The notes beneath the pieces are model-generated. The model was not told the origin of the DNA. It saw nothing but the letters and a program-made list of their open reading frames with translations, and made no database searches. A stretch of DNA of 64,000 nucleotides from Corynebacterium sp. J010B-136. Lineage in GTDB: Bacteria; Actinomycetota; Actinomycetes; Mycobacteriales; Mycobacteriaceae. Every line of letters starts with the position of its first letter. Positions within the stretch are counted from its first letter, which is position 1. Positions 55,578-64,000 of this stretch are shown one piece after another. The translations under genes were made by a program, and so were the position numbers. The DNA is taken from positions 620,001 through 684,000 of the forward strand of contig NZ_PUGE01000001.1 of the NCBI RefSeq assembly GCF_002967075.1, in the 5' to 3' direction.

Positions 55578-58500
55578 CTACAGCTTGCGAGCGCCGAGTT
55601 CTCGTTCGAGAAGTTCCATGGCCACTTCAGTGGCACTGCGCCTATCTAAATTGCCTTGCTCACGAGCATCATCCATCATCTCGTTTTCTTGTGCTTCACG
55701 AGAATACGCAGCCTGCGGCTGAGCCGCTGGCGCCTGCTGTTGCCCACCTTGTGGTTGCGCTGGAGGCTGTACTTGCGGTGCATTGCTTGGCGATGCTCCG
55801 TTTTGCGGCGAGCTCGCCTGCTGTTGTGGCGCACCACCGCCAAATCCACCCTGGTTTCGAGCAGAGTTATACGGCGGTGTCTGTCCCTGCGGTGCACCAT
55901 TGGATGCTGGTGGATAAGCATCTTCAGGCGGCACCGACTCATACTCCGGGTATGCCTCTGGCCCTGGATCAGGTGGCAAAGGACGACCGTCGCTGAACGT
56001 ATCTGAATTTCTCAATTCCTGCTCACGCTGTTGCGTCTGCGCCTTGGCTTGAGCAATGCGTGCACGCCAATCAACCTGGCCCGATGCTTCCTGCGCTGGT
56101 GCTACAGGCTTGCTCGCAGCGGGCTGCGTAAATGCAGGCGCGGCAGCGGGAGGCTGATTCATCACTGGTGGCGATTGTTCAGGTTGAGCTGGCTTCGCGA
56201 AGTTGGATTGCTGCGCCGGTTGCGAAGCTCCTTGCGAAGTCTGTGCAGCATCTTGTGCAGAATCATGTGCGCCACCCATGTTTCCGCCCAGCGCGCGTGG
56301 GGTTCCCCACCCAGATGCAGCTTGTTCAGCTCCATTGGAGTGCGGTGTTTCTTGCTGGGAAGGCTCGGGTTCCTGAGGATTATTTGGACGTGGCTGTTGT
56401 ACCTGGTTTTCTACAGACTCATCCGCTGGCTGCGAAGAAGCGGGAGTGTTGTAGTCCCTAGGACTCTCTGACTCCTGATCGTCATCACCAGTTTCGCGCG
56501 CTGCATTATTCGCAGAACGTGGGTTCCACGTCTTCGGCTTCGGTGGAGCCGCACTAAATCCAGCAGCTGCAGGATCTGTGCCCACAATGCACTGGACAGC
56601 TAGCTGGTATCCAGCTTCTTCAGCGACGACTGCGACAACATCTTTGTTATTCGCTGGTGCATTCAGCCGTTCAGCCAATGCTCCCGTGGTGTGCCCCAGG
56701 ATCAAAGTGTTATCACGTAAGCCCAGTACACGTGCCTCGGTGAGCATGATGCCCGCGATTTTATTGCGCTTGGATACGCTCGCACGCAGTTGCTGCCAGT
56801 TATTGCGCAGTTGCTCCACCACATCCTCAGGGCTTGCTGCGGCAGCAGGTGATCCTGCTTCAGACGCAGTCTCCTCAGGTGCAGTCACCTCAGAGGTGGT
56901 CTGCTCAGACTCAGCAGCTTCTTGATGAACGGGCTGTTGATACTGCTCTGGTTCCTGTGACGGAGCTGGCTCAGGTGTTTCCACTGGAGCAGGCTGGGAT
57001 TGCGGCATGTCTTGCTGCGGCGCAGAATCCTGCTGTGCAGACTCCTGCGGAGCCCACTGAGCCTGCGGTTCTTGTCGTGCTTGCGGTGCAGATGGCTCTG
57101 CGCCTTGTTCTGCGGCCTGACGGGTTTCGTACGCAGGCGAAGCAGCTGGCTGTTGAACCGGTGTCTGCTCTGCAGGTGCCTGCTCGGCAGGAGTCTCCTG
57201 AGGGGGTGCCGGCTGCGTATGCTGCTGGGTCCACTGCTCCTGCTGTGGCTGTTGCTGCGGGGCTTGCTGAACCTGCTGCGGTGGCCTCTGCGTTTGAGGC
57301 TGTTGCTGGCTTTGCGGTGGCTGAGTTTGTTCGCGCTGCTGGTTGCGGCGGGCTGCAATCGCGGCGGCGGCCTGTTGGGCAGCGGCCATTCCTGATGGAG
57401 CGTTACCGCCTTGAGCGCTGCCACCTTGTGTAGTGCCGGCAGGGCTATTGCCCGTGGACGCACCACCGGTAGGCGTGCTGGTCCCGGCGCTCGCTCCGGA
57501 GCCAGCTGGAGCCGACTGCGCAGGCGCAGAACCCGCGACAGAAACATCCGTTGAGGCCGGTTCCATCACTAAGTGGGCGCAGAGAATCTCCAGCAGGAGG
57601 CGCGGTGATGTCGCACCACGCAGAGCGCCAATTTGGTCATTGACGGTCGCAGCATAATGCGCCAGCTGCGCGCCGTTAAATAGCTGAGCCTGTTCGGTGA
57701 GAATTTGGCCGCGGTCAACGGGGGCATCGACAAGCCCGGCGGCAATGGCGTCGGGAACTGCCTGCAGGATCATCAAATCGCGCAGACGACCTAGAAGGTC
57801 AACGGCGAAGCGGCGTGGTTCGTGACCGGCTTCAATAATGGCATCGACGTGCTTAAACAGCGCGGCCTTATCGCCCTGGGCCAGCGCTGCGATGGTGTCA
57901 TCAAGCAAAGTCTCATCGGTAACCCCCAGAAGCGGGCGCGCGATGTCATAGGTCAAACCATTAGGTCCTGCACCAGCGAGGAGCTGATCCAAAATCGACA
58001 AAGTATCACGCGGGGAACCGCCACCGGCGGAAATCACCATTGGGTAGACGGAGTCTTCCACAAAGACGCCCTCTGATGCCACGGTGCGCTCAAGCAGGCC
58101 TTTCATCGCCGGCGGAGTAAGCAGGCGGAAAGGATAATGGTGCGTACGCGAACGGATGGTGCCAATGACCTTATCCGGTTCCGTGGTCGCAAAAATGAAG
58201 ATGAGGTGCTCTGGTGGCTCCTCCACAATCTTCAACAGCGCGTTAAAGCCCTGGTTAGTAACCATGTGGGCCTCATCGATGATGAAGATGCGGTAGCGGG
58301 AATCCGCTGGTGCGTAATAAGCGCGCTCACGCAGCTCACGCATATCTTCCACGGAGTTATGCGAGGCCGCATCCAGCTCCGTGACATCCAAGTTGCCAGG
58401 CCCACCAGGCGCCAATGAAATACAGCTAGCGCACTGGCCACAGGGCTGAGACGTTGGGCCTTGCACGCAGTTTAAAGAACGCGCCATAATGCGCGCAGAC

Positions 58501-58649
58501 GAGGTTTTGCCACAGCCGCGCGGACCGGAAAATAGGTAGGCGTGGTTAATGCGCCCTGCATCGAGTGCTGCCGAGAGCGGTTGGGTTACTTGTTCCTGCC
58601 CAACTACTTCAGCAAAAGTCGCTGGACGATATTTCCGGTATAAAGCCAC
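55578..58649 (-). CDS. dnaX: DNA polymerase III subunit gamma/tau
   Basis: A 1023-residue clamp-loader ATPase, much longer than the E. coli protein (about 640). The AAA+ part covers residues 1-370: Walker A SGPRGCGKTSS (about 41-51), a four-cysteine zinc module (LNCVQGPTSQPCGQCASC), Walker B and DEAH near 121. From about 380 to 600 it is a P/Q/A/S-rich linker; a folded tau-type domain follows near 610-700, then another low-complexity stretch to about 980. TAGAAT ends 7 nt before GTG 58649, fitting a leaderless mRNA. Confidence 0.95.
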   Translation of the reverse strand: MALYRKYRPATFAEVVGQEQVTQPLSAALDAGRINHAYLFSGPRGCGKTSSARIMARSLNCVQGPTSQPCGQCASCISLAPGGPGNLDVTELDAASHNSVEDMRELRERAYYAPADSRYRIFIIDEAHMVTNQGFNALLKIVEEPPEHLIFIFATTEPDKVIGTIRSRTHHYPFRLLTPPAMKGLLERTVASEGVFVEDSVYPMVISAGGGSPRDTLSILDQLLAGAGPNGLTYDIARPLLGVTDETLLDDTIAALAQGDKAALFKHVDAIIEAGHEPRRFAVDLLGRLRDLMILQAVPDAIAAGLVDAPVDRGQILTEQAQLFNGAQLAHYAATVNDQIGALRGATSPRLLLEILCAHLVMEPASTDVSVAGSAPAQSAPAGSGASAGTSTPTGGASTGNSPAGTTQGGSAQGGNAPSGMAAAQQAAAAIAARRNQQREQTQPPQSQQQPQTQRPPQQVQQAPQQQPQQEQWTQQHTQPAPPQETPAEQAPAEQTPVQQPAASPAYETRQAAEQGAEPSAPQARQEPQAQWAPQESAQQDSAPQQDMPQSQPAPVETPEPAPSQEPEQYQQPVHQEAAESEQTTSEVTAPEETASEAGSPAAAASPEDVVEQLRNNWQQLRASVSKRNKIAGIMLTEARVLGLRDNTLILGHTTGALAERLNAPANNKDVVAVVAEEAGYQLAVQCIVGTDPAAAGFSAAPPKPKTWNPRSANNAARETGDDDQESESPRDYNTPASSQPADESVENQVQQPRPNNPQEPEPSQQETPHSNGAEQAASGWGTPRALGGNMGGAHDSAQDAAQTSQGASQPAQQSNFAKPAQPEQSPPVMNQPPAAAPAFTQPAASKPVAPAQEASGQVDWRARIAQAKAQTQQREQELRNSDTFSDGRPLPPDPGPEAYPEYESVPPEDAYPPASNGAPQGQTPPYNSARNQGGFGGGAPQQQASSPQNGASPSNAPQVQPPAQPQGGQQQAPAAQPQAAYSREAQENEMMDDAREQGNLDRRSATEVAMELLERELGARKL

Positions 58650-58679
58650 GGTGGTGATTCTACCTTCTACAACATGGGG

Positions 58680-59237
58680 CTAAGAATCTGCGCGTGTCCA
58701 GTCCAAGATGTCAATGTTGGACTCCGCTACTGCCTGCTGCATCGCGGCCACGCCTTCTTCCACAGCATAGGCATATTCGGCATGAGTAAGCATGATCAGC
58801 TGCAGCCCGAGGGTGAGGCGGTCTTCCTCTTCCACTTGCGGTGAAGGCCCGCCCCACAAATAAGGCGCAATCAACATGCCGTGGGAAACCGTAATATCGG
58901 ACGCTTCGTCAAGGGCGGATTCAATATTGGGCACTAAGACACCTGGCTGCGCGGCAATCTCACCACCGGCTTTTTGCAGCTTCTTCGCCACGCCCACCAC
59001 GGCTGCGGCAACGGCAGCCTGCGGTGCACGTGCCACCGCGATGATCTCACAGCGCACGGGCAGCTCAGTGCCTTGTTTGACCAACCCAGTATCCACATCA
59101 GCGAACTGGGTGGTCACGGCAAGGCTTTGGGCATCGTCAAGCGCGGCTAGACCTAGATGCCAGCCGTCGACCTTTTTAAACTCCAGGTCGCCCGGGATGA
59201 TTCCGTCTAGCCAAACAGCGGTTTCCTCGCGGTTAAT
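58680..59237 (-). CDS. SUFU-like domain protein with no canonical start at the apparent N-terminus
   Basis: A conserved-looking protein of 145 residues from GTG 59117, or 185 residues from ATT 59237. The C-terminal half (LIMLTHAEYAYAVEEG, then DILDWTR) resembles the suppressor-of-fused domain of bacterial proteins. The frame stays open and protein-like (TAVWLDGIIPGDLEFKK and WHLGLAALDD) back to the aspT stop codon, which is in the same frame. No ATG, GTG or TTG occurs in that 40-codon part, but AGGTG lies 5 nt before ATT 59237, directly after the aspT TAA. I list the longer form; the start is unproven and the function unknown. Confidence 0.6.
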   Translation of the reverse strand: MNREETAVWLDGIIPGDLEFKKVDGWHLGLAALDDAQSLAVTTQFADVDTGLVKQGTELPVRCEIIAVARAPQAAVAAAVVGVAKKLQKAGGEIAAQPGVLVPNIESALDEASDITVSHGMLIAPYLWGGPSPQVEEEDRLTLGLQLIMLTHAEYAYAVEEGVAAMQQAVAESNIDILDWTRADS

Positions 59238-60509
59238 TTAGGCACCTAATTTCTCAATTGCAGCCAACAGGATGCACGTTGCGACGCCATCCATGGCTTC
59301 TTCTACTTCTTCCTGTGGTGGCATCGACGGCGCTAGGCGGATGTTGCGGTTATTCGGGTCATCATTGCCTGGGAACGCCGAGCCTGCCTTGGTCAGCACA
59401 ATGCCGGCTTCCTTCGCCAGCTCCCACACGCGCGTGGCGGTGCCGTCAATAACGTCGACGGAGATGAAATAGCCACCTTCAGGCTTGGTCCATCGCGCAA
59501 CGTCGTACTCACCCAGACGGTCTTGCAAAATACTCTGCACAGCGGTGAACTTCGGCGCGAGGATGCCAGAATGCTTGCGCATTACCGAACGCACTCCTTC
59601 AGCTGAGCCAAAGTAGTTCGCATGCGCCAGCTGGTTGAGCTTATTGGGGCCAATGCCGCGCGAATTAGCGATGGACATGTACCAGTCCAGGTTTTCGCGC
59701 GAAGAGCCGAAGAACGCGACGCCAGCGCCCGCGAAAGTGATCTTCGACGTCGAGGACAAAACCCAGAAGCGGTTCGGGTTGCCGGCCTTTTCCGCAATAC
59801 CCAACACATCGATGATTTCAGGGAATTCATCAGTCAAAGTGTGCACGGCATAGGCGTTATCCCACATGATGCGGAAATCCGGGGAAGCCGTTTCCATAGA
59901 CGCAAGCTTTTCGATGCTTTCCTTGCTAAACGTCACCCCAGTCGGGTTAGAGAACATCGGTACTGCCCACATGCCCTTAACCGAAGGATCTTTAGCCAGC
60001 TCAGCGATAGCATCTACGTCTGGGCCATCTTCGAGCATTGGCACGGTGACATTTTCAAAACCGAACTGCTCAGAGATGGTGTGGTGGCGGTCGTAGCCTG
60101 GCACTGGGCAGATCCACTTGCGCTGCTCGTCTGCAAACCATGGTTTTTCGGAGTCGTTATTGCCGAATGCGCAGGACCAAGAGATGAGATCGAACTGGAT
60201 ATTCAGCGAGGAAGAATCCGCAGCCAACAGTTGCGCTGGGTTAATGCCAAGCAGCTCACCCCAGAGTTCACGGATATCAGCGATGCCTTCACCGTTGCCG
60301 TAGTTGCGCAGGTCGGTGCCGTTTTTATCCGTGTAGTTATCCACACCGGGCAAAGACAGCAGATCATCTGCCAAGTCCAGCTGTTCGGCAGAAGGCTTGC
60401 CGCGCGTCAGATCGAGCTTGAGGCCCTTTGCTTTGAGCTCTTCATAATTTTTACGAGTGCGGTCAGCTAGTTCTTTAAGCTGATCAGAGTCAAGTTCAAG
60501 CAGCGACAT
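59238..60509 (-). CDS. aspT: Aspartate aminotransferase (AspT type)
   Basis: A 423-residue PLP-dependent class I/II aminotransferase of the unusual subgroup first recognised in C. glutamicum AspT. LDLTRGKPSAEQLDLADDLL near residue 33-52 is typical. The PLP lysine lies in SSTSKITFAGAG near residue 250, with NPTG (SNPTGVTF) and a late IRLAPSMPP arginine for the substrate carboxylate. It interconverts oxaloacetate and aspartate, feeding the LysC pathway. ATG 60509 has only a distant AAAGG. It precedes the SUFU-like gene directly. Confidence 0.94.
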   Translation of the reverse strand: MSLLELDSDQLKELADRTRKNYEELKAKGLKLDLTRGKPSAEQLDLADDLLSLPGVDNYTDKNGTDLRNYGNGEGIADIRELWGELLGINPAQLLAADSSSLNIQFDLISWSCAFGNNDSEKPWFADEQRKWICPVPGYDRHHTISEQFGFENVTVPMLEDGPDVDAIAELAKDPSVKGMWAVPMFSNPTGVTFSKESIEKLASMETASPDFRIMWDNAYAVHTLTDEFPEIIDVLGIAEKAGNPNRFWVLSSTSKITFAGAGVAFFGSSRENLDWYMSIANSRGIGPNKLNQLAHANYFGSAEGVRSVMRKHSGILAPKFTAVQSILQDRLGEYDVARWTKPEGGYFISVDVIDGTATRVWELAKEAGIVLTKAGSAFPGNDDPNNRNIRLAPSMPPQEEVEEAMDGVATCILLAAIEKLGA

Positions 60510-60626
60510 GAGACGTGCTCGCCTACCTTTCGGTTCTGTATAAGGCCCTATGTGGAGTCCAATAGTAGCGAATTTATACAGCCGCTGTTTTCACATCCCC
60601 GCATTTGCGGGCAAGTGGCAAAACAA

Positions 60627-60668
60627 AAAATCTCGGACCCTGCATCTAGTGCAGAAGTCCGAGATTTT
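60627..60668. terminator. Terminator downstream of tRNA-Ser
   Basis: AAAATCTCGGAC (60627-60638) pairs with GTCCGAGATTTT (60657-60668), with an inner CTGCA/TGCAG stem. A T-run follows on the minus strand, right after the tRNA-Ser end. Confidence 0.88.
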
Positions 60669-60671
60669 CAC

Positions 60672-60760
60672 TGGCGGAGGATGTGGGATTTGAACCCACG
60701 AGGGGCGTGAACCCCGCACGCGTTCCAGGCGTGTGACATAGGCCGCTAGTCGAATCCTCC
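60672..60760 (-). tRNA. tRNA-Ser (anticodon GGA)
   Basis: An 89-nt type II tRNA with acceptor GGAGGAT/ATCCTCC, G discriminator and encoded CCA, anticodon loop CTGGAAC (GGA), a long variable arm (GCGGGG.../...CCCC), and T loop TTCAAAT. It lies between the SRP RNA gene and aspT. Confidence 0.95.
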
Positions 60761-60849
60761 GAGAAGAAACATTATCAGCACGGACAACACCACACAAAAT
60801 CCGCAGGTCACAACCCATTTCTAAAGAAATTATTAAAGACTTACTTCTG

Positions 60850-60932
60850 CGTCATCCAAATTCCTGTGTGCGTACCCAAAGGCGTCCCCCGGGATATGCC
60901 TCGGTGCGTGCGACGACACGCACCCCTTTATT
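60850..60932 (+). ncRNA. Candidate small RNA ending in a strong terminator
   Basis: The plus strand has a terminator GGTGCGTG (60903-60910) with CACGCACC (60917-60924), followed by CCTTTATTTT, yet no plus-strand gene lies upstream (tRNA-Ser and aspT read the other way). Just before it is a stem AGGCGT/ATGCCT with a C-rich loop (CCCCCGGGAT). This suggests a short RNA of under 100 nt; its 5' end is a guess. Confidence 0.4.
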
Positions 60933-60965
60933 TTGTAATGCAGTCGCTTAAGCGCTAGGCTCTAG

Positions 60966-61056
60966 GACAGGATTCCGCGTGGCGTCATCCTGTGAACTCC
61001 CCCAGGGCAGGAATGCAGCAAGGGTCAGCAGGCTCTGTCGGGTGCGCGGGGTCCCC
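60966..61056 (+). ncRNA. ffs: Signal recognition particle RNA (4.5S type)
   Basis: The conserved SRP tip is visible: GCA-GGAA-TGC with tetraloop GGAA at 61010-61013, then AGCAAGGGTC, preceded by GTGAACTCCCCCAGG. The long stem is closed by GGATTCCGCGTG (60970-60981) with TGCGCGGGGTCC (61043-61054), with several G-U pairs. A TAGGCT box at 60956-60961 and TTGTAA at 60933-60938 form the promoter. It pairs with Ffh to target membrane proteins. Confidence 0.88.
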
Positions 61057-61057
61057 T

Positions 61058-61405
61058 TTAAGTTTTTAGGGTGTCGGCATTGAACTCGTCTTGCTCGAGC
61101 CATTCCAGATGCGGTGGTGTATTCATTCCCCACTCTTGGCGCTTGGCCAAGAAAGCTTCGATAACGTCGGATTCTTCAAAGCCGCCATCGAAAAGATACT
61201 GGCGGAACCCGCGCGGGCCAGCATCTTTAATCCACAGCCAGACGTAGTCGAGCAGGGAATTGTCCCCGATCAGGTCTTCTAAACCTTCGGGGATAAATTG
61301 ACGTTCGGTGTCGAGGCGGTCTTTCAGGTCTTTGTCAAAGAACCCGTACAGGTAGTCCATGCTCGTGTCGTCTTCGGCGTATTCGTAAATTCCCTGCCCA
61401 TCCAT
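61058..61405 (-). CDS. Conserved small protein of unknown function
   Basis: A 115-residue soluble acidic protein. It is rich in aromatic residues (MDYLYGFFDKDLKDRL, LLDYVWLWIKDAGPRGFRQYLF) and probably mostly helical; I recognise no domain. ATG 61405 has TACACT ending 7 nt before it and no ribosome site, which fits a leaderless mRNA and supports the gene being real. Its stop lies a few bases from the 3' end of the convergent SRP RNA. Confidence 0.75.
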   Translation of the reverse strand: MDGQGIYEYAEDDTSMDYLYGFFDKDLKDRLDTERQFIPEGLEDLIGDNSLLDYVWLWIKDAGPRGFRQYLFDGGFEESDVIEAFLAKRQEWGMNTPPHLEWLEQDEFNADTLKT

Positions 61406-61433
61406 AGCTGCCAGTGTAGCCAGAAATCTTTTC

Positions 61434-62996
61434 TTACTTCCGGTCGTTGACCGTCAACAGTGCACGGTCGACTTCCGCCAGGATTTCATCGACGATGGCG
61501 GGGTTAAATTCCCTGTTCTTGCGCATGTGCAGTAGCTCTTCTTGCGAGGCAAGCAACGCAACTTCGCGGGCTTTGCCGGCCTCTGTGCGGGCGCGTTTAA
61601 TCTTTTCCATACGTACACTGCGCTCTTCAGAAGACAGGTCGCCGGCACCAAGGTTTTCTTCAAACCAGTTATCCACGGCGACGGCGATTTCTGGGTCGAG
61701 GGTATCGGCATAGTTGCGCAGGCTGCGCATCGCGGCTTGTCGCGATCGTTCAGAGACAACAGCGCGCATGGCGTCTTCAGCGGATTCCGCTTGCGAGCGC
61801 AAAGACAATTGGTTCATCAGCCACGGCAACAACATGCCCGGGACCACCATGGTTATCAGCAAAACCGTGAGCGCAATAACCGCGAGTTCATGGTGATACG
61901 CCAAAGCGCCGGTGGGAATAGACAAAATCAGTGCCAGTGTCACCAGCCCGCGCATGCCCGACCAAGTCATCAAGAGAACTTCTTGCAGGCGGGTGGGTGC
62001 GCTGCGCCGCTGCCCTGTCTTGCGGTTAATCAGGCACACGATATACATCCACACGCCGCGAATGACGATGGCAACCAGCGATAGTCCAATGCCTACAAAG
62101 ACGGAATGCCACAGGTCAGAGCCGACCTCATCAATGGCATCGCGCACGGACATACCGATGAGGCCAAAGGCAACGCCAGTAAAAAGCAGCTCGGCGGAAT
62201 CCCAGAAATTTTGTCCCGATGAGCGGTCTTGTGCAATCAACGGTGCGCGGGAGCTTAATTCAATAGCGGCGATGACAACGGCGATGACACCGGAAGCTCC
62301 CAGATATTCTGCGGTGATGTACGTGCCAAATGGCACCACCCAGGTCAGTGCATTGCGCGCGGTGGAATCATCGATATGCTTCATAAACCACGCCGCGGCC
62401 CGGCCAATAACCAGTCCCAAAACGGCAGCGACCACTGACGAGTACACAAAGTTCAATACTCCGCTGGCAATTGAGAGGTCATTGCCCTCGGTAATCGCAA
62501 ACAGCGCTAGATGGAAAAGCACAATCGATGCGGCGTCATTAAACAATCCCTCGGTCTGCAAAGAAGTCGTGATGCGGTGTGGGATACCTGCTGGTTCAGC
62601 CACGGCTTCCACGGCAACGGGATCCGGTGGGGCGATTGCCGCGCCAATCAAAATCGCGCCGGCAAGCCCGATACCGGGAAGCCAGAAATATGCTGCGGCA
62701 CCAACGCCTGCGGTAGTAATGACCACCAAAACCACGGACAACAACAAGATGGTGCGCCATTGTTCGCGAATCACGCCCCACGAAGTCCGCCGGGCTAACG
62801 CCCACAACAGCGGCGGCAAGAAGATAGGAAGAATCAACTCCGAAGGCACTGTAAAGGTTGAAAACCCCGGGATGAACACCACCGCGGTGGTCAACAATGT
62901 CAGCAAAGCTGGCCAGGGCAAACCTGTCTTATTACCTAATGCGACAGCAAAGACCGTCGCGGCTAAAAGCCCGGTTAAGACCATCAAAATATCCAT
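61434..62996 (-). CDS. Na+/H+ antiporter (CPA1 / NhaP type)
   Basis: A 520-residue monovalent cation:proton antiporter with about 12 helices in residues 1-395. The ion-binding region AILIGAAIAPPDPVAVEAV near residue 100-118 (the DP-containing motif of CPA1) and LFNDAASIVLFHLAL near 150 are present. The C-terminal 120 residues form a charged cytoplasmic tail. I choose ATG 62996 after AAAGGACTCC; a frame open to 63113 overlaps gluQ and adds an unrelated polar stretch. It exports sodium in exchange for protons. It lies 13 nt after gluQ. Confidence 0.9.
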   Translation of the reverse strand: MDILMVLTGLLAATVFAVALGNKTGLPWPALLTLLTTAVVFIPGFSTFTVPSELILPIFLPPLLWALARRTSWGVIREQWRTILLLSVVLVVITTAGVGAAAYFWLPGIGLAGAILIGAAIAPPDPVAVEAVAEPAGIPHRITTSLQTEGLFNDAASIVLFHLALFAITEGNDLSIASGVLNFVYSSVVAAVLGLVIGRAAAWFMKHIDDSTARNALTWVVPFGTYITAEYLGASGVIAVVIAAIELSSRAPLIAQDRSSGQNFWDSAELLFTGVAFGLIGMSVRDAIDEVGSDLWHSVFVGIGLSLVAIVIRGVWMYIVCLINRKTGQRRSAPTRLQEVLLMTWSGMRGLVTLALILSIPTGALAYHHELAVIALTVLLITMVVPGMLLPWLMNQLSLRSQAESAEDAMRAVVSERSRQAAMRSLRNYADTLDPEIAVAVDNWFEENLGAGDLSSEERSVRMEKIKRARTEAGKAREVALLASQEELLHMRKNREFNPAIVDEILAEVDRALLTVNDRK

Positions 62997-63009
62997 GCGC
63001 TGGAGTCCT

Positions 63010-63984
63010 TTAGGTGTTGGCAGTCCACGTAAATGGCTGGTGTGCGGCGTCTCGCTGTGCAAACTCTTGCGGATCGAATGCTTCCAGCAGTTCATCAGCG
63101 CTATGAATTCCAAAATAACCTAAAGACTGCGCAAGCTGCTCAATAATGGATGTAATCTCGGTAGCTTTTAACATCTCTCGCAAGGTCACTGCCCCATCGC
63201 GCTTGGCTAAGCGCTGGCCTTTGTCATTTAAGACCAAGGGAACGTGCACATACTGCGGGATGTTATAGCCTAAAAGTTGCGCGAGATACGCCTGCCTGGG
63301 CGCTGATGACAACAAGTCATCACCGCGCACCACCTGGTCAATACCCTGCTCTGCATCGTCGACGACGACCGCTAGGTTATAAGCCCAATCCGGGCCTAGT
63401 GGACCAATCTGATTGGCATTGCCGCCCCGGCGCAAAATCATGTCATCAACATCGCCGGTGTATTCGCCAGCTAATTCATCAAAGACCGTAAACGTGGCCA
63501 CCTCGGAGCGCAGACGAAGGGCGGGGAGGCGTGAGGCATCGGCAAGCAATGCTCTCTTTTCTTCTCTTTCCTCATCGCTTAAATCGCGGCATGTACCCGG
63601 ATATTGCCCCGGAATGGCATGCGGTGCTCGCGCGGCTTCCTGGATATCTTTGCGCGAACAATAGCACTCATAGTGTGGGAGTTTCGCTAAAGCTTCCTCG
63701 TATTTGCTGTAACGATCTTGCTGGTAGATAACCTCGCCGTCCCATTCCAACCCCAGCTGATCCAAATCTTCTAACTGACGCTGTGCCGACTCCGGCGTCG
63801 AGCGCTGCTGGTCAATATCTTCCACCCGCATGAAAAATTGCCGGTTGGTGCTGCGCGCATACAACCACGACAACAAGGCCGTGCGCAGGTTGCCAAAGTG
63901 CAAATCCCCAGACGGACTCGGCGCATAACGCCCTGCGCCCTGAGTGTTACTGTGCGGCTCGCTGCGATGGCGACCTGGCTGCAT
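63010..63984 (-). CDS. gluQ: Glutamyl-Q tRNA(Asp) synthetase
   Basis: A 324-residue shortened glutamyl-tRNA synthetase without an anticodon-binding domain, which attaches glutamate to queuosine in tRNA(Asp). The ATP motif reads [24 protein letters not shown] (HFGN in place of HIGH), and the second signature is LAKRDGAV (KRDG in place of KMSKS). The zinc site has CYC near residue 104 and YPGTC near 127, the CxC...Y...C form of this family. ATG 63984 is close to the window end. Confidence 0.92.
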   Translation of the reverse strand: MQPGRHRSEPHSNTQGAGRYAPSPSGDLHFGNLRTALLSWLYARSTNRQFFMRVEDIDQQRSTPESAQRQLEDLDQLGLEWDGEVIYQQDRYSKYEEALAKLPHYECYCSRKDIQEAARAPHAIPGQYPGTCRDLSDEEREEKRALLADASRLPALRLRSEVATFTVFDELAGEYTGDVDDMILRRGGNANQIGPLGPDWAYNLAVVVDDAEQGIDQVVRGDDLLSSAPRQAYLAQLLGYNIPQYVHVPLVLNDKGQRLAKRDGAVTLREMLKATEITSIIEQLAQSLGYFGIHSADELLEAFDPQEFAQRDAAHQPFTWTANT

Positions 63985-64000
63985 GCTAGCTTGCTTTTCC

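Noticed and set aside
60337-60345. Exact DnaA box TTATCCACA inside aspT
   Set aside because: A single copy in coding sequence is expected by chance in a window of this size.

Overview
The window reads as a stretch of a Corynebacterium chromosome of moderate GC. The evidence is the set of corynebacterial and mycobacterial marker genes and their order: a Tad pilus cluster beside ssd and cspA, glxR, a WhiB4/WhcA-type regulator beside a PonA2-type penicillin-binding protein, katA beside sigC, asd-lysC, leuA-dnaQ, murT-gatD, recR-ybaB-dnaX, and aspT-tRNA-Ser-ffs. This order is essentially the order I know from C. glutamicum, read in reverse. I cannot fix the species. No IS element, prophage or CRISPR array was seen.

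Layout. 1-3.3 kb: end of a PACE efflux gene, cspA, and an MrfA-type helicase. 3.3-8.0 kb: a leftward Tad/Flp pilus operon (ssd, tadA, tadB, tadC, Flp-like pilin, two TadE-like proteins). 8.3-11 kb: HAD phosphatase, holin-like membrane protein and an alpha/beta hydrolase. 11.2-16.9 kb: a dipeptide/oligopeptide ABC importer. 17-23.4 kb: marP, a CoA-pyrophosphatase, a TlpA-like thioredoxin, nth, a 29-residue membrane microprotein, glxR, an MBL hydrolase, ridA, a DUF4177 protein and whcA. 23.6-27.7 kb: ponA, yqeY, a metallophosphoesterase and tRNA-Pro. 27.7-37 kb: the most accessory-looking part, with a sulfonate module (ROK regulator, ssuD, ssuC, ssuB, ssuA, flavin reductase), a CitMHS citrate transporter, a small unknown gene and a heptad-repeat membrane protein. 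37-48.3 kb: katA, sigC, a YkvI-like transporter, asd, lysC with its internal beta-subunit start, a DMT transporter, a PIG-V-like mannosyltransferase, and leuA behind a leader peptide and pseudoknot. 48.4-64 kb: a DnaQ-like protein, murT-gatD, an ABC exporter, recR, ybaB, dnaX, a SUFU-like protein, aspT, tRNA-Ser, SRP RNA, a small unknown protein, a Na+/H+ antiporter and gluQ.

How the parts work together. The ssu genes would take sulfonates in (SsuABC) and desulfonate them (SsuD with a flavin reductase), under a divergent ROK regulator with three matching operator-like sites. LysC and Asd make the first two steps of the aspartate pathway. LeuA commits 2-oxoisovalerate to leucine and appears to be controlled by ribosome stalling on three consecutive leucine codons. 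MurT-GatD amidates lipid II, which PonA polymerises. DnaX, YbaB and RecR form the usual replication/repair block.

The most interesting signals are small. They are the leuA pseudoknot, a microprotein upstream of glxR, two exact DnaA boxes within a 14-nt repeat in front of ssd, a DnaQ-like protein that has lost most catalytic residues, a gene with no canonical start codon (58680-59237), a candidate small RNA before ffs, and a large set of genes whose -10 box lies 6-8 nt before the start codon, implying leaderless mRNAs. I did not find a clearly new multi-gene system.
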